Origin: Weissella bombi
GTDB lineage: Bacteria; Bacillota; Bacilli; Lactobacillales; Lactobacillaceae
NCBI RefSeq assembly: GCF_900094835.1
Contig: NZ_FMAO01000001.1
Span: 208,045 to 272,044 of the forward strand
Length of the DNA: 64,000 bases
Reading direction: 5' to 3'
Shown piece by piece: positions 43,171 to 52,510 of this stretch. The position numbers were made by a program, and so were the translations under genes. The notes beneath the pieces are model-generated. The model was not told the DNA's origin and ran no database searches. It was given only the letters and a program-made list of their open reading frames with translations. The stretch's first letter is position 1; every line of letters begins with the position of its first letter.

Positions 43171-44115
43171 TTATTCAAAAAATTTGCCATCAGCAATGTC
43201 AGCTAACGTATCTCGTGATGGAATAAAAAATAACTGACCGCTCAAAATAGTTGAAAATGTCAATAAAAAGTCAGACTGATCTAACATTTGTTGTAACATT
43301 AACTTGGTTACTTCCCAATAGCGTGAATAGCCAATGAAATACGTGCCAGTATAATCCATAGCTGGGGCTGAAAATGGGACATTCATCCGCACAATCTTTT
43401 TCTCTTCACCATCTATTTCAAGTTTTGAAGCAACATTATGGGCGTTAACCATCTTGTCATCGTCGTCTAATTCCATATCATCATATTTATGACGACCAAC
43501 CGCTTTTTCTTGCGTTTCAACTGTTAACTTTTCCCAAAAAGCCATATCATGCTGCCACTTTTGAGCAAAAGCATAAGAACCATTCGCAAAATCTGGATCT
43601 TCATCCCCAATAATTGCGTAATCAGCTGCATCTTCTAAAGCCGGTGCTTCGGTACCATCGATAAAGCCAATAATTGCGCGCCCTTCCAAGTAACGGAATC
43701 CTTTTGTTTCATCGATTACCGTTGTTATAGGTGCGAGCAACTTCATAAACTGTCGGACAATCTCATAAACAACTGCTTCTTCGTTAGCCCGAACATGCAA
43801 GAAAATATCACCTTCACTAGCTGGCATACTATATTCAGTCCCAGTTAAAGTTTGATAAGTTTCTAACTCATGCGGTTTATTTGCATTGGGAAATAGATAT
43901 TCCCATGCGTGATTACTAAAACCGATAGCTACTTGTAAAGCTGACTGTGGATTACGAATCCGCATTGATCGAATAATTGCTTGTGACATATCAGCAAATG
44001 TTGCAACATGTTCCTGCTCATCATTCAAATCTTGCTGATTTAAGCGCAACACAATAAATGAAACATTATTACCAGGATCTTTCCAAACATCTTGTGCTAA
44101 TTTTGCATTAAGCAT
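43171..44115 (-). CDS. DyP-type heme peroxidase
   Basis: A 314-residue dye-decolourising peroxidase, YfeX-like class. The distal GFIDGTEAP (about 151-159), containing the catalytic Asp of the G-x-x-D-G motif, the KAVGRHKYDDMEL loop and the proximal heme His in VNAHNVASK (about 226) are intact, as is the late MNVPFSAPAMDYTGTYFIGYSR. It reduces peroxides with heme; lactic acid bacteria take heme from outside. ATG 44115 follows GGGAGG; the longer frame from 44148 is unlikely. No encapsulin gene nearby and no Tat signal. Confidence 0.92.
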   Translation of the reverse strand: MLNAKLAQDVWKDPGNNVSFIVLRLNQQDLNDEQEHVATFADMSQAIIRSMRIRNPQSALQVAIGFSNHAWEYLFPNANKPHELETYQTLTGTEYSMPASEGDIFLHVRANEEAVVYEIVRQFMKLLAPITTVIDETKGFRYLEGRAIIGFIDGTEAPALEDAADYAIIGDEDPDFANGSYAFAQKWQHDMAFWEKLTVETQEKAVGRHKYDDMELDDDDKMVNAHNVASKLEIDGEEKKIVRMNVPFSAPAMDYTGTYFIGYSRYWEVTKLMLQQMLDQSDFLLTFSTILSGQLFFIPSRDTLADIADGKFFE

Positions 44116-44220
44116 TTTTAATTGTTCCTCCCAAAAAATACTATTCAATACACGTTAAGTATACGTCATCCACACAAGAAAAAGCGGAAATTTTTTTGAA
44201 CATTTAAAATTTTTTGTTAT

Positions 44221-46437
44221 TTACTCTAAATAGTAACTGCGGACCTGTGAAACATAGTCACCATCCTGGGTTGGATCATCATAACGTCCAACATACATTA
44301 ACTCATCCCCTGTAAATCGTTCACCCGTTTCCTGATCAACATAGATACCATCAGGAATCAAGTGCGTCAATTTTGTAATGGTGAAAGGTTGTTGACCTGA
44401 AGCCAACATTCTAAAATGATAAACCAAAACATCACTACCATCAGGACTAACAAATTCCCATGCAGCCTCATTACCCGTAAATGGACTCTTAAGACGGTAA
44501 AAATCACCAAACTGAATCAAGTGACGATGTTCCTTGTAGAAAGCAACCTGTTCTTTCACTAACTCTTTTTCTGCTTCAGTAAGCTCTTGAACGTTTAATT
44601 CATAACCAAAAACACCTGAACTAGCCACATCGCCGCGTGTTTTTAGTGACATACCACGTTGAGTCTGTGGATTAGGTACTGCCGCCACATGCGCTGTCAT
44701 ATTTGATACTGGATAACCAAATGTTGTGCCATATTGAATCTTAATTCTTTCAGCCGCATCGGTACTATCAGATGTCCACGTTTGTGGGAAGTAGTACAAC
44801 ATACCAGCGTCAAAACGACCACCACCACTTGAGCAACCTTCCATCAAAATTTCTGGGTAGCGTGTCGTCAAACGGTCAACCAAACTATAAACACCTAGAA
44901 TATACCGATGTGCAACTTCGCCTTGCTGTTCGGGTGACAAAACTGCTGAATAGACTTCCGTCATGTGACGATTCATATCCCACTTAATATAGTCAATCGG
45001 TACACGATCAAGAATTGCGGTCATTTGTTGATAAATATTTTCAACCACTTCTGGTCGTGAAAAGTCCAAAACATACTGATCTCTAGACAATGACATTGGT
45101 CGATTAGGGATTTGCAAAGCATAATCTGGGTGTTGGCGATATAAATCTGAATTTTCTGAGATCATTTCAGGTTCAAACCAAAGTCCAAATTGCATATTCT
45201 TAGCATGCACCTTTTCAGCTAGTCCACGTAAACCGCCACCATCTGCTAATTTACTCGTATATTCGTACCAATCCCCTAATGAACGTTTGTCATCATCACG
45301 CTGACCAAACCAACCATCATCGAGCACAAACATTTCGATGCCCAACGGTGCTGCTTCATCTAGGATGCCTTCAATCTTTTTAGCATTAAAATCAAAATAA
45401 GTTGCCTCCCAATTGTTAATAACAATTGGTCGATCTTGATACTGATATTGACCACGAGCAACACGTTCTCGCAATAGATGATGGTAAGTTTGTGACATAC
45501 CATTTAACCCAGCATTAGAATAAACCAAAATTGCTTCAGGTGATTGGAATTTATCACTAGGTTGTAACTGCCAACTAAAACCATCTTCATTAATTCCCGT
45601 TACCAAACGGACCTGATCAATATAATCTTTTTCAAAAGTAAATTGATGGTTACCAGAATAAACCAATTGAATACCGTAAGCTTCACCACTTTGTTCAGTT
45701 GTACTTGGATCAGCGGCGATGACAAACGGATTCATATGATGTGAACTAGCGCCACGACGACTGCCAAATTCCGTAATGCCTTGTCGAAGTGCTTGACGTT
45801 CTACTTGACGTTCATGGAATTGTGATCCAGGGAACGAAATAACATCCATATCTTGTTTTGGCATGTCTAATTGTAGCGATGCCACTTTTTCAATATTAAA
45901 AGTATCTTCACTATCATTAATTACCTGTGTCGACCGTGTAATAACTGCTCTTTCAGCATAAATTGTATAGTATAAAATAACCCGAGCTTGTAATGTCTTA
46001 TCTTTAAGCGTAATCGCTAATGTCTTTGCTTCACTATCATCCTTAACATATGTTTGTGGTAATCCATCTAGCTCCGGCTTACCAGTCAAAATTTCATATG
46101 AATCATAGCGAAAATCGGTTGCCATTGCCCCATTTGCAGCCTTGATAACAATGGCTGGGCTTCGGAAATCACCTGTTTGATTACCAGCAAATTCTTGTGG
46201 TAGTACATCCTTTGAATACATCCGGTCAACTTGCCCCGGTGTACCTGCCAAATTAGGTGATAGCCCACGCTCATAACGTGGATATTTTCTTAATCCATGA
46301 TACCCTGAAATCCGTCGTCCAAAATATAAATGCGTCAATATTTCGCCTTCTGAAATCCCCATTACATAAGAAATTTGTTTATTTCTTAGATGAAATACTC
46401 GCTGTTCTTCATCAAATATGATGCTTGCTTTTACCAT
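44221..46437 (-). CDS. Alpha-galactosidase, GH36
   Basis: A 738-residue intracellular enzyme hydrolysing melibiose, raffinose and stachyose. GH36 hallmarks: EMFVLDDGWFGQRDDDKRSLGDW (about 358-380), nucleophile Asp in DYIKWDMNRHMTEV (about 484), acid/base Asp in EGCSSGGGRFDAGML (about 545) and DSTDAAERIKIQYGT. Full length for the lactobacillus tetrameric type. ATG 46437 follows GGAGGGA; the TTG start at 46458 is not needed. A cre site lies 50 bases upstream. The gal operon at 53547-57681 would process the released galactose. Confidence 0.95.
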   Translation of the reverse strand: MVKASIIFDEEQRVFHLRNKQISYVMGISEGEILTHLYFGRRISGYHGLRKYPRYERGLSPNLAGTPGQVDRMYSKDVLPQEFAGNQTGDFRSPAIVIKAANGAMATDFRYDSYEILTGKPELDGLPQTYVKDDSEAKTLAITLKDKTLQARVILYYTIYAERAVITRSTQVINDSEDTFNIEKVASLQLDMPKQDMDVISFPGSQFHERQVERQALRQGITEFGSRRGASSHHMNPFVIAADPSTTEQSGEAYGIQLVYSGNHQFTFEKDYIDQVRLVTGINEDGFSWQLQPSDKFQSPEAILVYSNAGLNGMSQTYHHLLRERVARGQYQYQDRPIVINNWEATYFDFNAKKIEGILDEAAPLGIEMFVLDDGWFGQRDDDKRSLGDWYEYTSKLADGGGLRGLAEKVHAKNMQFGLWFEPEMISENSDLYRQHPDYALQIPNRPMSLSRDQYVLDFSRPEVVENIYQQMTAILDRVPIDYIKWDMNRHMTEVYSAVLSPEQQGEVAHRYILGVYSLVDRLTTRYPEILMEGCSSGGGRFDAGMLYYFPQTWTSDSTDAAERIKIQYGTTFGYPVSNMTAHVAAVPNPQTQRGMSLKTRGDVASSGVFGYELNVQELTEAEKELVKEQVAFYKEHRHLIQFGDFYRLKSPFTGNEAAWEFVSPDGSDVLVYHFRMLASGQQPFTITKLTHLIPDGIYVDQETGERFTGDELMYVGRYDDPTQDGDYVSQVRSYYLE

Positions 46438-46486
46438 ATATCCCTCCGAAGTTATCAATAATAATGACTTTTATTCTTATTTACAT

Positions 46487-46500
46487 TGTAACCGCTTACC
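46487..46500. promoter_or_regulatory. cre-like site upstream of alpha-galactosidase
   Basis: TGTAACCGCTTACC, matching the catabolite responsive element pattern, 50 bases before the ATG; implies glucose repression by CcpA. Confidence 0.55.
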
Positions 46501-46532
46501 AAACTAGTGTAAAAGGGTTTATCATTAAAAAT

Positions 46533-46577
46533 AAAAAAACCGCCAATTTACCGATTAGATAAATTGGCGGTTTTTAA
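46533..46577 (-). terminator. Terminator of the small hypothetical gene at 46619
   Basis: AACCGCCAATTTA pairs perfectly with TAAATTGGCGGTT, followed on the minus strand by TTTTTTATT. Confidence 0.92.
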
Positions 46578-46618
46578 AAAATGCAATTTATAAATATTAA
46601 TTATTAAATAACTTAAAT

Positions 46619-46888
46619 TTAACGTACTTTAGCTGAACGCAAACGACTATTTGTTACAACTTCAATTTGTCGTAACGTCGCTGCATCCACATGTAAACCA
46701 CTAGCAATTTGACCAAAAGTCCATGTTGGATGGCGTTCACATAAATCATGAAAGTGTTCAATCAACTTATCATTAATTTGTGGTCGTCTATCAGTCTTTG
46801 TCCCCTCGACAATAACATTAGCAACATTAGATTTTTCAAAACTATAATGCAAACGACTAGGTCCCATTTCACCAGTTGCGAAATCCAT
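46619..46888 (-). CDS. Hypothetical protein, possible small DNA-binding protein
   Basis: An 89-residue protein I do not recognise. It starts MDFATGEMGPSRLHYSFEKS; the C-terminal half (about 50-85), CERHPTWTFGQIASGLHVDAATLRQ, looks like a helix-turn-helix. ATG 46888 has GGGAGG nine bases upstream, so the hydrophobic 15-residue extension to 46933 is rejected. It is divergent from typA and ends at a strong terminator. No close operon partner. Confidence 0.65.
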   Translation of the reverse strand: MDFATGEMGPSRLHYSFEKSNVANVIVEGTKTDRRPQINDKLIEHFHDLCERHPTWTFGQIASGLHVDAATLRQIEVVTNSRLRSAKVR

Positions 46889-47144
46889 TGTTCTTTTCCT
46901 CCCCATCAGTAGGCTAAAAAATATCAACAACAACTCCTATGAACACATGGTAACATGTTTATCAATCAAAATAAAGCAAACTTTTTATCATTGTTTATAT
47001 TTTTTATTCGTTTTTTAACAAACAACAACTATTTTAAGCAATTTTGTCTACAAATAATTCGGATATTAACTAACAATAAAATGCTAATCATTGTCATTTC
47101 GTGAAAATGGTATAATATGAGCACAACACATTTAAGGAGTTAAA

Positions 47145-48926
47145 ATGTCTACACGTCAAAAATATATTCGCAATTTTGCGATTGTCGCTCATATTGATCA
47201 TGGTAAATCAACCCTAGCTGACCGTATTATGGAAATGACTAACACGATTTCTGAACGCGAAGCTCAAGATCAATTACTAGATGATTTGAGCGTTGAAAAA
47301 GCACACGGTGTCACTGTTAAATCACGTACTGTTCGTAATTACTACATCGATGAGCACGGTGATGAATATCAATACAATTTAATCGACACCCCTGGTCACG
47401 TTGATTTTAATTATGAAGTTTCACGTAGTTTGTCAGCAACTGACGGTGTCCTACTATTAGTTGATGCAACCAAAGGTGTACAAGCACAAACCGTTGCCAA
47501 TTATCGATTGGCTAAAGAAGCTAACTTGGTAATTATTCCAATTGTTAATAAAATTGATACGGCAGCTGCCGAAGTTGAAAATACCATCACACAATTAGGT
47601 GATTTAGATGAATCATTTACACCCGACCGTATTTTAAAAATTTCAGCTAAAAGTGGTTTAAATGTTTCGGATGTTCTAACTGCAATTCGTGATCAAATTC
47701 CAGCGCCAACTGGTGATGAACAAGCCGATTTACAAGCATTAGTATTTGATTCAAAATTTGACCCTTATAAAGGCGTTATCGTCCAAGCCCGCTTAGTTGA
47801 CGGTACATTAAAAAATAACGATCAAATCTTGTTCATGGCAAATCAAGTTAAGTCTGGTATTAAAGAAATGGGTGTTTTTGCCCCATTAATGACACCAGTT
47901 AAAGAACTTAAAGCCGGTGACGTTGGTTTTATCGTGACTGGTATTAAAGATCCAGAGGCTGTTAAAGTTGGTGATACTATTACCCTTGCCAAACATCCAG
48001 TTGCCCAAGCTTTACCAGGTTACCAAGATGTTGAACCAATGGTTTATGCTGGTCTATATCCACGTGGCAGTGAATTTAAAGATTTAAAAGTTGGTATTGA
48101 AAAGTTAGCATTAAACGATGCCGCCTTTAAATATGAACCTGAGCAATCTGAAGCTCTGGGGATGGGATTCCGTGGTGGCTTTTTAGGTATTTTCCATCTA
48201 CAAATTATTCGTGAACGTTTACAACAAGAATTTGGGTTAGACGTTTTAACAACCATGCCTAATTCTACTTATCGTGTAACGGTTAAAAATGAAGATGAGC
48301 CAATCTATGTCGAAAACCCAACGCAATTCCCTGATTATGGCCAAATCATTGAAGTACAAGAGCCTTATATGTTAGCCAAAATGACCATGCCAAATGAAAT
48401 GTTGAATGATGTCATGCGCTTAGCTGAAAGTCGTCGTGGTGAATTAGTTGATTTGGAAACAATTGGTGCCATGTTGTTAGTAACCTATCGCATGCCAATT
48501 TCTGAAATTGCTTATGATTTCTTTAATGAATTAAAGTCCGTATCACACGGGTTTGCAACCCTTTCGACTACCTTTGATAAATATCAATTTTCTGATTTAG
48601 TACGTATTGATATTGCCATTGATTATGCCAAAATTGATGCTTTAACATTTGTTACGCATCGTTTAAAAGCAACACGTATGGGAATCGAATTAGTTGATAA
48701 ACTAAAAGATTTGATTCCACGTAAACTGCAAGCAATGCCTGTTCAAGCAATTATCGAAGGACGTGCCGTTGCGCGTGCCGATGTACCACCATTGCGTAAA
48801 GCTCAAGCGTCTGGTACTAAAGTATCTAAAAAGCAACAACAAATGCGCCGTCAAGGTCTTAAAAAGAGCAACATTGAATTACCACAATCAGTATTCGATG
48901 CCATTTTAGAAATGAACAGTAATTAA
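47145..48926 (+). CDS. typA: Translational GTPase TypA/BipA
   Basis: A 593-residue ribosome-associated GTPase. G1 is AHIDHGKSTLADRI (15-28), G2 includes KAHGVTVKSRTV (an E-to-K/H-type variant of the usual E-R-G-I-T), G3 IDTPGHVDF, G4 NKID and G5 SAKSGLN. EF-G-like domains III and V and the BipA-specific C-terminal domain (EGRAVARADVPPLRKAQ) follow. ATG 47145 follows AAGGAG. TypA aids late 50S assembly, especially in cold or stress. The G2 loop reads V-E-K-A-H-G-V-T where most homologues have E-R-E-R-G-I-T. Confidence 0.94.
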   Translation: MSTRQKYIRNFAIVAHIDHGKSTLADRIMEMTNTISEREAQDQLLDDLSVEKAHGVTVKSRTVRNYYIDEHGDEYQYNLIDTPGHVDFNYEVSRSLSATDGVLLLVDATKGVQAQTVANYRLAKEANLVIIPIVNKIDTAAAEVENTITQLGDLDESFTPDRILKISAKSGLNVSDVLTAIRDQIPAPTGDEQADLQALVFDSKFDPYKGVIVQARLVDGTLKNNDQILFMANQVKSGIKEMGVFAPLMTPVKELKAGDVGFIVTGIKDPEAVKVGDTITLAKHPVAQALPGYQDVEPMVYAGLYPRGSEFKDLKVGIEKLALNDAAFKYEPEQSEALGMGFRGGFLGIFHLQIIRERLQQEFGLDVLTTMPNSTYRVTVKNEDEPIYVENPTQFPDYGQIIEVQEPYMLAKMTMPNEMLNDVMRLAESRRGELVDLETIGAMLLVTYRMPISEIAYDFFNELKSVSHGFATLSTTFDKYQFSDLVRIDIAIDYAKIDALTFVTHRLKATRMGIELVDKLKDLIPRKLQAMPVQAIIEGRAVARADVPPLRKAQASGTKVSKKQQQMRRQGLKKSNIELPQSVFDAILEMNSN

Positions 48927-48935
48927 ACGTATACA

Positions 48936-48970
48936 AAAACACGTCAGAAAAATTTTTTCTGACGTGTTTT
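48936..48970 (+). terminator. Bidirectional terminator between typA and queT
   Basis: AAAACACGTCAGAAAAA pairs perfectly with TTTTTCTGACGTGTTTT around almost no loop; A and T runs allow use on both strands. Confidence 0.9.
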
Positions 48971-49003
48971 AATTTAACCAAAGCTACTCTACCTTAGTTT
49001 TAA

Positions 49004-49504
49004 CTATTTTTCTAAGTTAATTGTTCGACTAATAATGTAAACAATGATTGCACCAATAATTAGTGCCACAAATTCACCCAAAGCCGTCCAAGCATAAGTT
49101 GCCCAAAATGGTACTTTTGCCATGTAATACAACTCTGCAGCAATGATCCACATCATCAACGAATCAACCACCGTACTGATGGCTAAACGGGTAATCACGC
49201 TTTTAACTCTTTTAGCCAATATATAAGAAATTGATAACATCAAAAATGTTTGTAAAGTACCAACAATCATATCAACAATACCATATGGTGACCAAATATT
49301 AGCAATAAAGACACCTACAGTGATTGCTAATATATAGCGTTTATTAAATACGGCTAAATGATTGAACGCTTCAGAAAATCGTAATTGAACCGGCCCGTAT
49401 GATGCAAATGGCAATGCAACCGTTGCAACAACGTACAAAGCAGCAATCACACCTGTAATCGCAATATTTCTAGCTGAACTAACTTGAGAACTTTTAGAAT
49501 TCAT
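49004..49504 (-). CDS. queT: QueT family queuosine-precursor transporter (ECF S component)
   Basis: A 166-residue membrane protein with five or six helices, the QueT family. LPFASYGPVQLRFSEAFNHLAVFNKRYI (about 31-58) is its signature. It is the substrate-binding S component of an energy-coupling-factor transporter for queuosine precursors and uses a shared ECF module encoded elsewhere. A preQ1 riboswitch overlaps its ribosome-binding site, confirming the assignment. Confidence 0.93.
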   Translation of the reverse strand: MNSKSSQVSSARNIAITGVIAALYVVATVALPFASYGPVQLRFSEAFNHLAVFNKRYILAITVGVFIANIWSPYGIVDMIVGTLQTFLMLSISYILAKRVKSVITRLAISTVVDSLMMWIIAAELYYMAKVPFWATYAWTALGEFVALIIGAIIVYIISRTINLEK

Positions 49505-49512
49505 GTTTTCTA

Positions 49513-49550
49513 CTCCTAGTTTTTTTGAGTGGGATGGTTACGAACCACTG
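49513..49550 (-). ncRNA. preQ1-I riboswitch controlling queT
   Basis: On the minus strand AGTGG...CCACT (P1) encloses loop TTCGTAACCATC and is followed by the A-rich tail CAAAAAAACTAGGAG that forms the second helix of the class I preQ1 pseudoknot. The tail includes the queT ribosome-binding site GGAG (8 bases before ATG), so control is translational: ligand binding would hide the site. The aptamer is compact, about 36 bases, as expected. Confidence 0.9.
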
Positions 49551-49606
49551 ATATTTAAATTATCACTATCTACCAATAAAATCAATGTCCATTCAATCTG
49601 AACCAC

Positions 49607-49645
49607 AAAAAATACGCCAAAATTCCAACTTTCGGCGTATTTTTC
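49607..49645 (-). terminator. Terminator of the DUF6287-like gene
   Basis: AAATACGCC and GGCGTATTT form the stem with a short A/T loop; T runs follow on the minus strand. Confidence 0.85.
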
Positions 49646-49659
49646 ATCAAATCAATTTT

Positions 49660-50745
49660 TTACTTAACTCGTGTGTAAACTAATTCATCCATGTTATTTT
49701 GCCCCATAAGAATAGAGTCCTCTGCCTTAGGCGTGATTCCTTCAAAAGCGGTATTAGCTGACATAACAACAAACATTGCGCCACCCGTCACCGATGTATC
49801 AGGATACTCTTTCACTGAAAATTTCGTACTACCATTATCATCTGTTGCATGACTAGTATCAATTTTTTTAGTTACTGATGAATCAGAAGTTGTTAACGTA
49901 CCGTCAGCGTTTATTGACATAGTTTCACCATCAGGCCTTTGCCATGTGCCCGCAATTGAACTAAAATCACCTTGTTTCATTTGTTCAACATTCATCGCTT
50001 TAGCACTATCATCTGTCGCTACTGTTTCGCTATCTGAACCATTATGAATACTATCAACCGTATTATCCGTAATTAGCTTTTTGATATTTTCAAACTTAGG
50101 ATCATTTTTATATTGCTTAAATAAAGCTTTCAAACTTTGTGTCCCTAATTGTTGCGCACCACTTACTCGAGTACCTTGATTTTTATACGTAATCGTATCA
50201 CCATCAATGACAAAATATCCTTGAATATACGAGATATTATCCACGGTATTTGCTAGATTATTTAATTTAACAATATTTTTAGGACCATCAGATTCAATCT
50301 TAACACCCGAAAACTCTACGGATGTTAATTTTGTTCCATTATTAGCATCTGGATTTTGATAAATTGCATTGCTTGTTACTTCTGACTTACCAGATAAGAT
50401 TGTATCCGCATTTAAAGCACCATAATCAGAAACAAACTTGTCCGGTAACCCCAATAAAGCAAGTGCTTCCTTATCAACAGTAGATAATGATGCTACGTCC
50501 TGTTGATTTTTAGTTGTATCAGTCTCTTTATTTTTAGAAACCTTTTTTTGCTCTTTTGATGACTCCTTATTATCCGTAGATTCAGATTTTTGTTTTGCAG
50601 GTGTTTTGGATTGCTTGTTTACTGCATGACTGGTTGTATTATGATCCATGAATGCATAGCTACCATAGCCAACACCACCTACTACTACAACTAATACCAC
50701 CCATACCCAAATTTTTTGATAAAAAGGTTTCTTATTCTTTCCCAT
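49660..50745 (-). CDS. Membrane-anchored extracellular protein with DUF6287-like domain
   Basis: A 361-residue protein: short basic start, one helix (about 12-32), a long Lys/Ser/Thr/Glu-rich linker (about 40-85), and an extracellular part. The stretch MKQGDFSSIAGTWQRPDGET (about 259-278) followed by MSINADGTL resembles the DUF6287 domain common in lactic acid bacterial surface lipoproteins; the region before it is unassigned. Function unknown. The gene stands alone, with AGAGGG upstream of ATG 50745. Confidence 0.72.
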   Translation of the reverse strand: MGKNKKPFYQKIWVWVVLVVVVGGVGYGSYAFMDHNTTSHAVNKQSKTPAKQKSESTDNKESSKEQKKVSKNKETDTTKNQQDVASLSTVDKEALALLGLPDKFVSDYGALNADTILSGKSEVTSNAIYQNPDANNGTKLTSVEFSGVKIESDGPKNIVKLNNLANTVDNISYIQGYFVIDGDTITYKNQGTRVSGAQQLGTQSLKALFKQYKNDPKFENIKKLITDNTVDSIHNGSDSETVATDDSAKAMNVEQMKQGDFSSIAGTWQRPDGETMSINADGTLTTSDSSVTKKIDTSHATDDNGSTKFSVKEYPDTSVTGGAMFVVMSANTAFEGITPKAEDSILMGQNNMDELVYTRVK

Positions 50746-51049
50746 AATTAAATACCCTCTCTTAATAGCAACAAATAAATTTAGCTATTTAACATATTTT
50801 AGTCAAATAATTTCCATTCATTTGATATTTGTAACCTACCAACTTTAAAGCTAGCACCACCGGCGACTAAAATCAACCAAATTTGACAAAAACAAGATTA
50901 AAAACAGTCGCATATTATATTCGTTATATGCAAAAGTAAATATTTAAGATATTAAAAATAAAGTTGTTCTCACAAAAAAGCAACCAAACTCGTAAAGAAT
51001 TTAGTTGCTTCATTATTAAATAATTCTGTTAATAAATACGGTTTAAATT
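50746..51049. other. 304-base intergenic region
   Basis: Holds the promoter region of the gene to its left and, at 50979-51012, the terminator of the oxidoreductase gene to its right. No further reading frame or RNA structure is evident. Confidence 0.6.
50979..51012 (-). terminator. Terminator of the disulfide oxidoreductase gene
   Basis: AAAGCAACCAAA and TTTAGTTGCTT form a stem with one mismatch; leftwards followed by TTTTTT. Confidence 0.82.
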
Positions 51050-52381
51050 TTACAATTGACCCCAAGCTTGTGATGCAATTGATGGGAACAAGTAAACCAT
51101 ACGCTCCAGTTCAGCAGGACCAAACTTGAACTCCATAGCTGGTAGTAATGCGTTGATAACGTCTTCAGCCTTATTTGAAACTTCAGTTGCCCCAACTAAC
51201 TTGTGATCTTGATCAAAAATCAAGGTATTCTTACCAATAGTTTCCTTATCAACTTGACGGTACCAGTCACCAGACAAATCGTTCTCAACTACTGTATACT
51301 TATCTGGGTTAGCTTGTGCTTCTGCAACTGTAATACCTGCCTTGGCAATACGTGGTGATGTAAAGACAACTGATGGGATAACTGGATAGTCAATTGCATC
51401 GGTTGTTTCACCAGCAAAAGTATGCATCAAGTACGTTGACTCAAAGATAGCAGTTGGTGTCAACTTTGGTTCCTTCTTGTCAATAACATCACCAGATGCG
51501 TAGATATTCTCAACTGATGTGCGCAAGTGATCATCAACTTCAATACCATTCTCGTTAAACTTAACGCCAACTTCTTCCAAACCTAAGTCAGCTACATTAG
51601 GGTTACGACCTGTAGCATCCAACACCCAATCAGTATCAATGTTCAAATCAGCACCACGTACAACAAGTCCGTTAGCACCACCAACAATGGCTTCAACTTC
51701 TACGCCACGAACAAACTTAACACCCTTTGATTCTAAGTCACTGATAACCAATTCAACATATGGTTGGTGGTATGCACGCAATGCTTGATCACCGTGCGTA
51801 ATAACAGTTACTTCTGAACCAGCAGCGCTAGCCATTGTAGCAAATTCCATTGCAATATAACCAGCACCAATAACAGTTACTCGTGCAGGCATTTCACTCA
51901 AATTCATAAATTCTTCTGAATCATGAGCTAAATCAGATCCAGGAATATCCAAACGGTTTGATTGCAAACCAGTTGAAATTACAATATTTTCAGCAGTCTT
52001 TTCCTCACCGTTTACCTTAACAGTGTGGTTATCTACTAATGTGCCACGTCCAAACAAAATATCGACATTAGATGAATCCAACAAACCTTGAATAAAATCT
52101 GGCAAACCAGCAATTACTTCATGCTTGTGTTCTTGGTTAGCTGCCCAGTTAATATCAACATCCCCAGTAATAATTCCATGTACTTCTTCTAAATGACGCT
52201 TCAAAGCAACTGGTGAGTCTAAGACAATTTTAGCGTTGCAGCCGCGATTAGGGCAAGTACCACCAATTAAGTCTTGTTCAACAACAGCTACTTTCTTTCC
52301 TTTAGCTGCTAGTGGAGCGGCACCATCAAAAGTACCATGTCCACTACCGATATATAATACATCATAATCATATGCTGCCAT
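51050..52381 (-). CDS. FAD/NAD(P) disulfide oxidoreductase, glutathione-reductase-like
   Basis: A 443-residue flavoprotein of the class I disulfide reductase family. FAD-binding DVLYIGSGHGTFDGA (7-21), redox-active-type CPNRGC (Cys43 and Cys48), NAD(P)-binding VTVIGAGYIAMEFA (about 167-180) and second FAD motif IYASGDV (about 287-293). The C-terminal His-Glu dyad (usual H-P-T-x-x-E) is replaced by LFPSIASQAW, so normal thiol-disulfide catalysis is doubtful. Homologues with this pattern are annotated only generally. The TetR gene upstream on the same strand may control it. Substrate unknown. Confidence 0.85.
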   Translation of the reverse strand: MAAYDYDVLYIGSGHGTFDGAAPLAAKGKKVAVVEQDLIGGTCPNRGCNAKIVLDSPVALKRHLEEVHGIITGDVDINWAANQEHKHEVIAGLPDFIQGLLDSSNVDILFGRGTLVDNHTVKVNGEEKTAENIVISTGLQSNRLDIPGSDLAHDSEEFMNLSEMPARVTVIGAGYIAMEFATMASAAGSEVTVITHGDQALRAYHQPYVELVISDLESKGVKFVRGVEVEAIVGGANGLVVRGADLNIDTDWVLDATGRNPNVADLGLEEVGVKFNENGIEVDDHLRTSVENIYASGDVIDKKEPKLTPTAIFESTYLMHTFAGETTDAIDYPVIPSVVFTSPRIAKAGITVAEAQANPDKYTVVENDLSGDWYRQVDKETIGKNTLIFDQDHKLVGATEVSNKAEDVINALLPAMEFKFGPAELERMVYLFPSIASQAWGQL

Positions 52382-52510
52382 TTTGTTTCTTCCTCCCGTG
52401 GAACTGTTCGAAAATTCTCAATGTGTTGTTATCTCTTATATCAACAACTACGTCTAGTATATAAGAAAAATACTAACAATGCATACACTTTAACTTAAAT
52501 TTATTATTAT

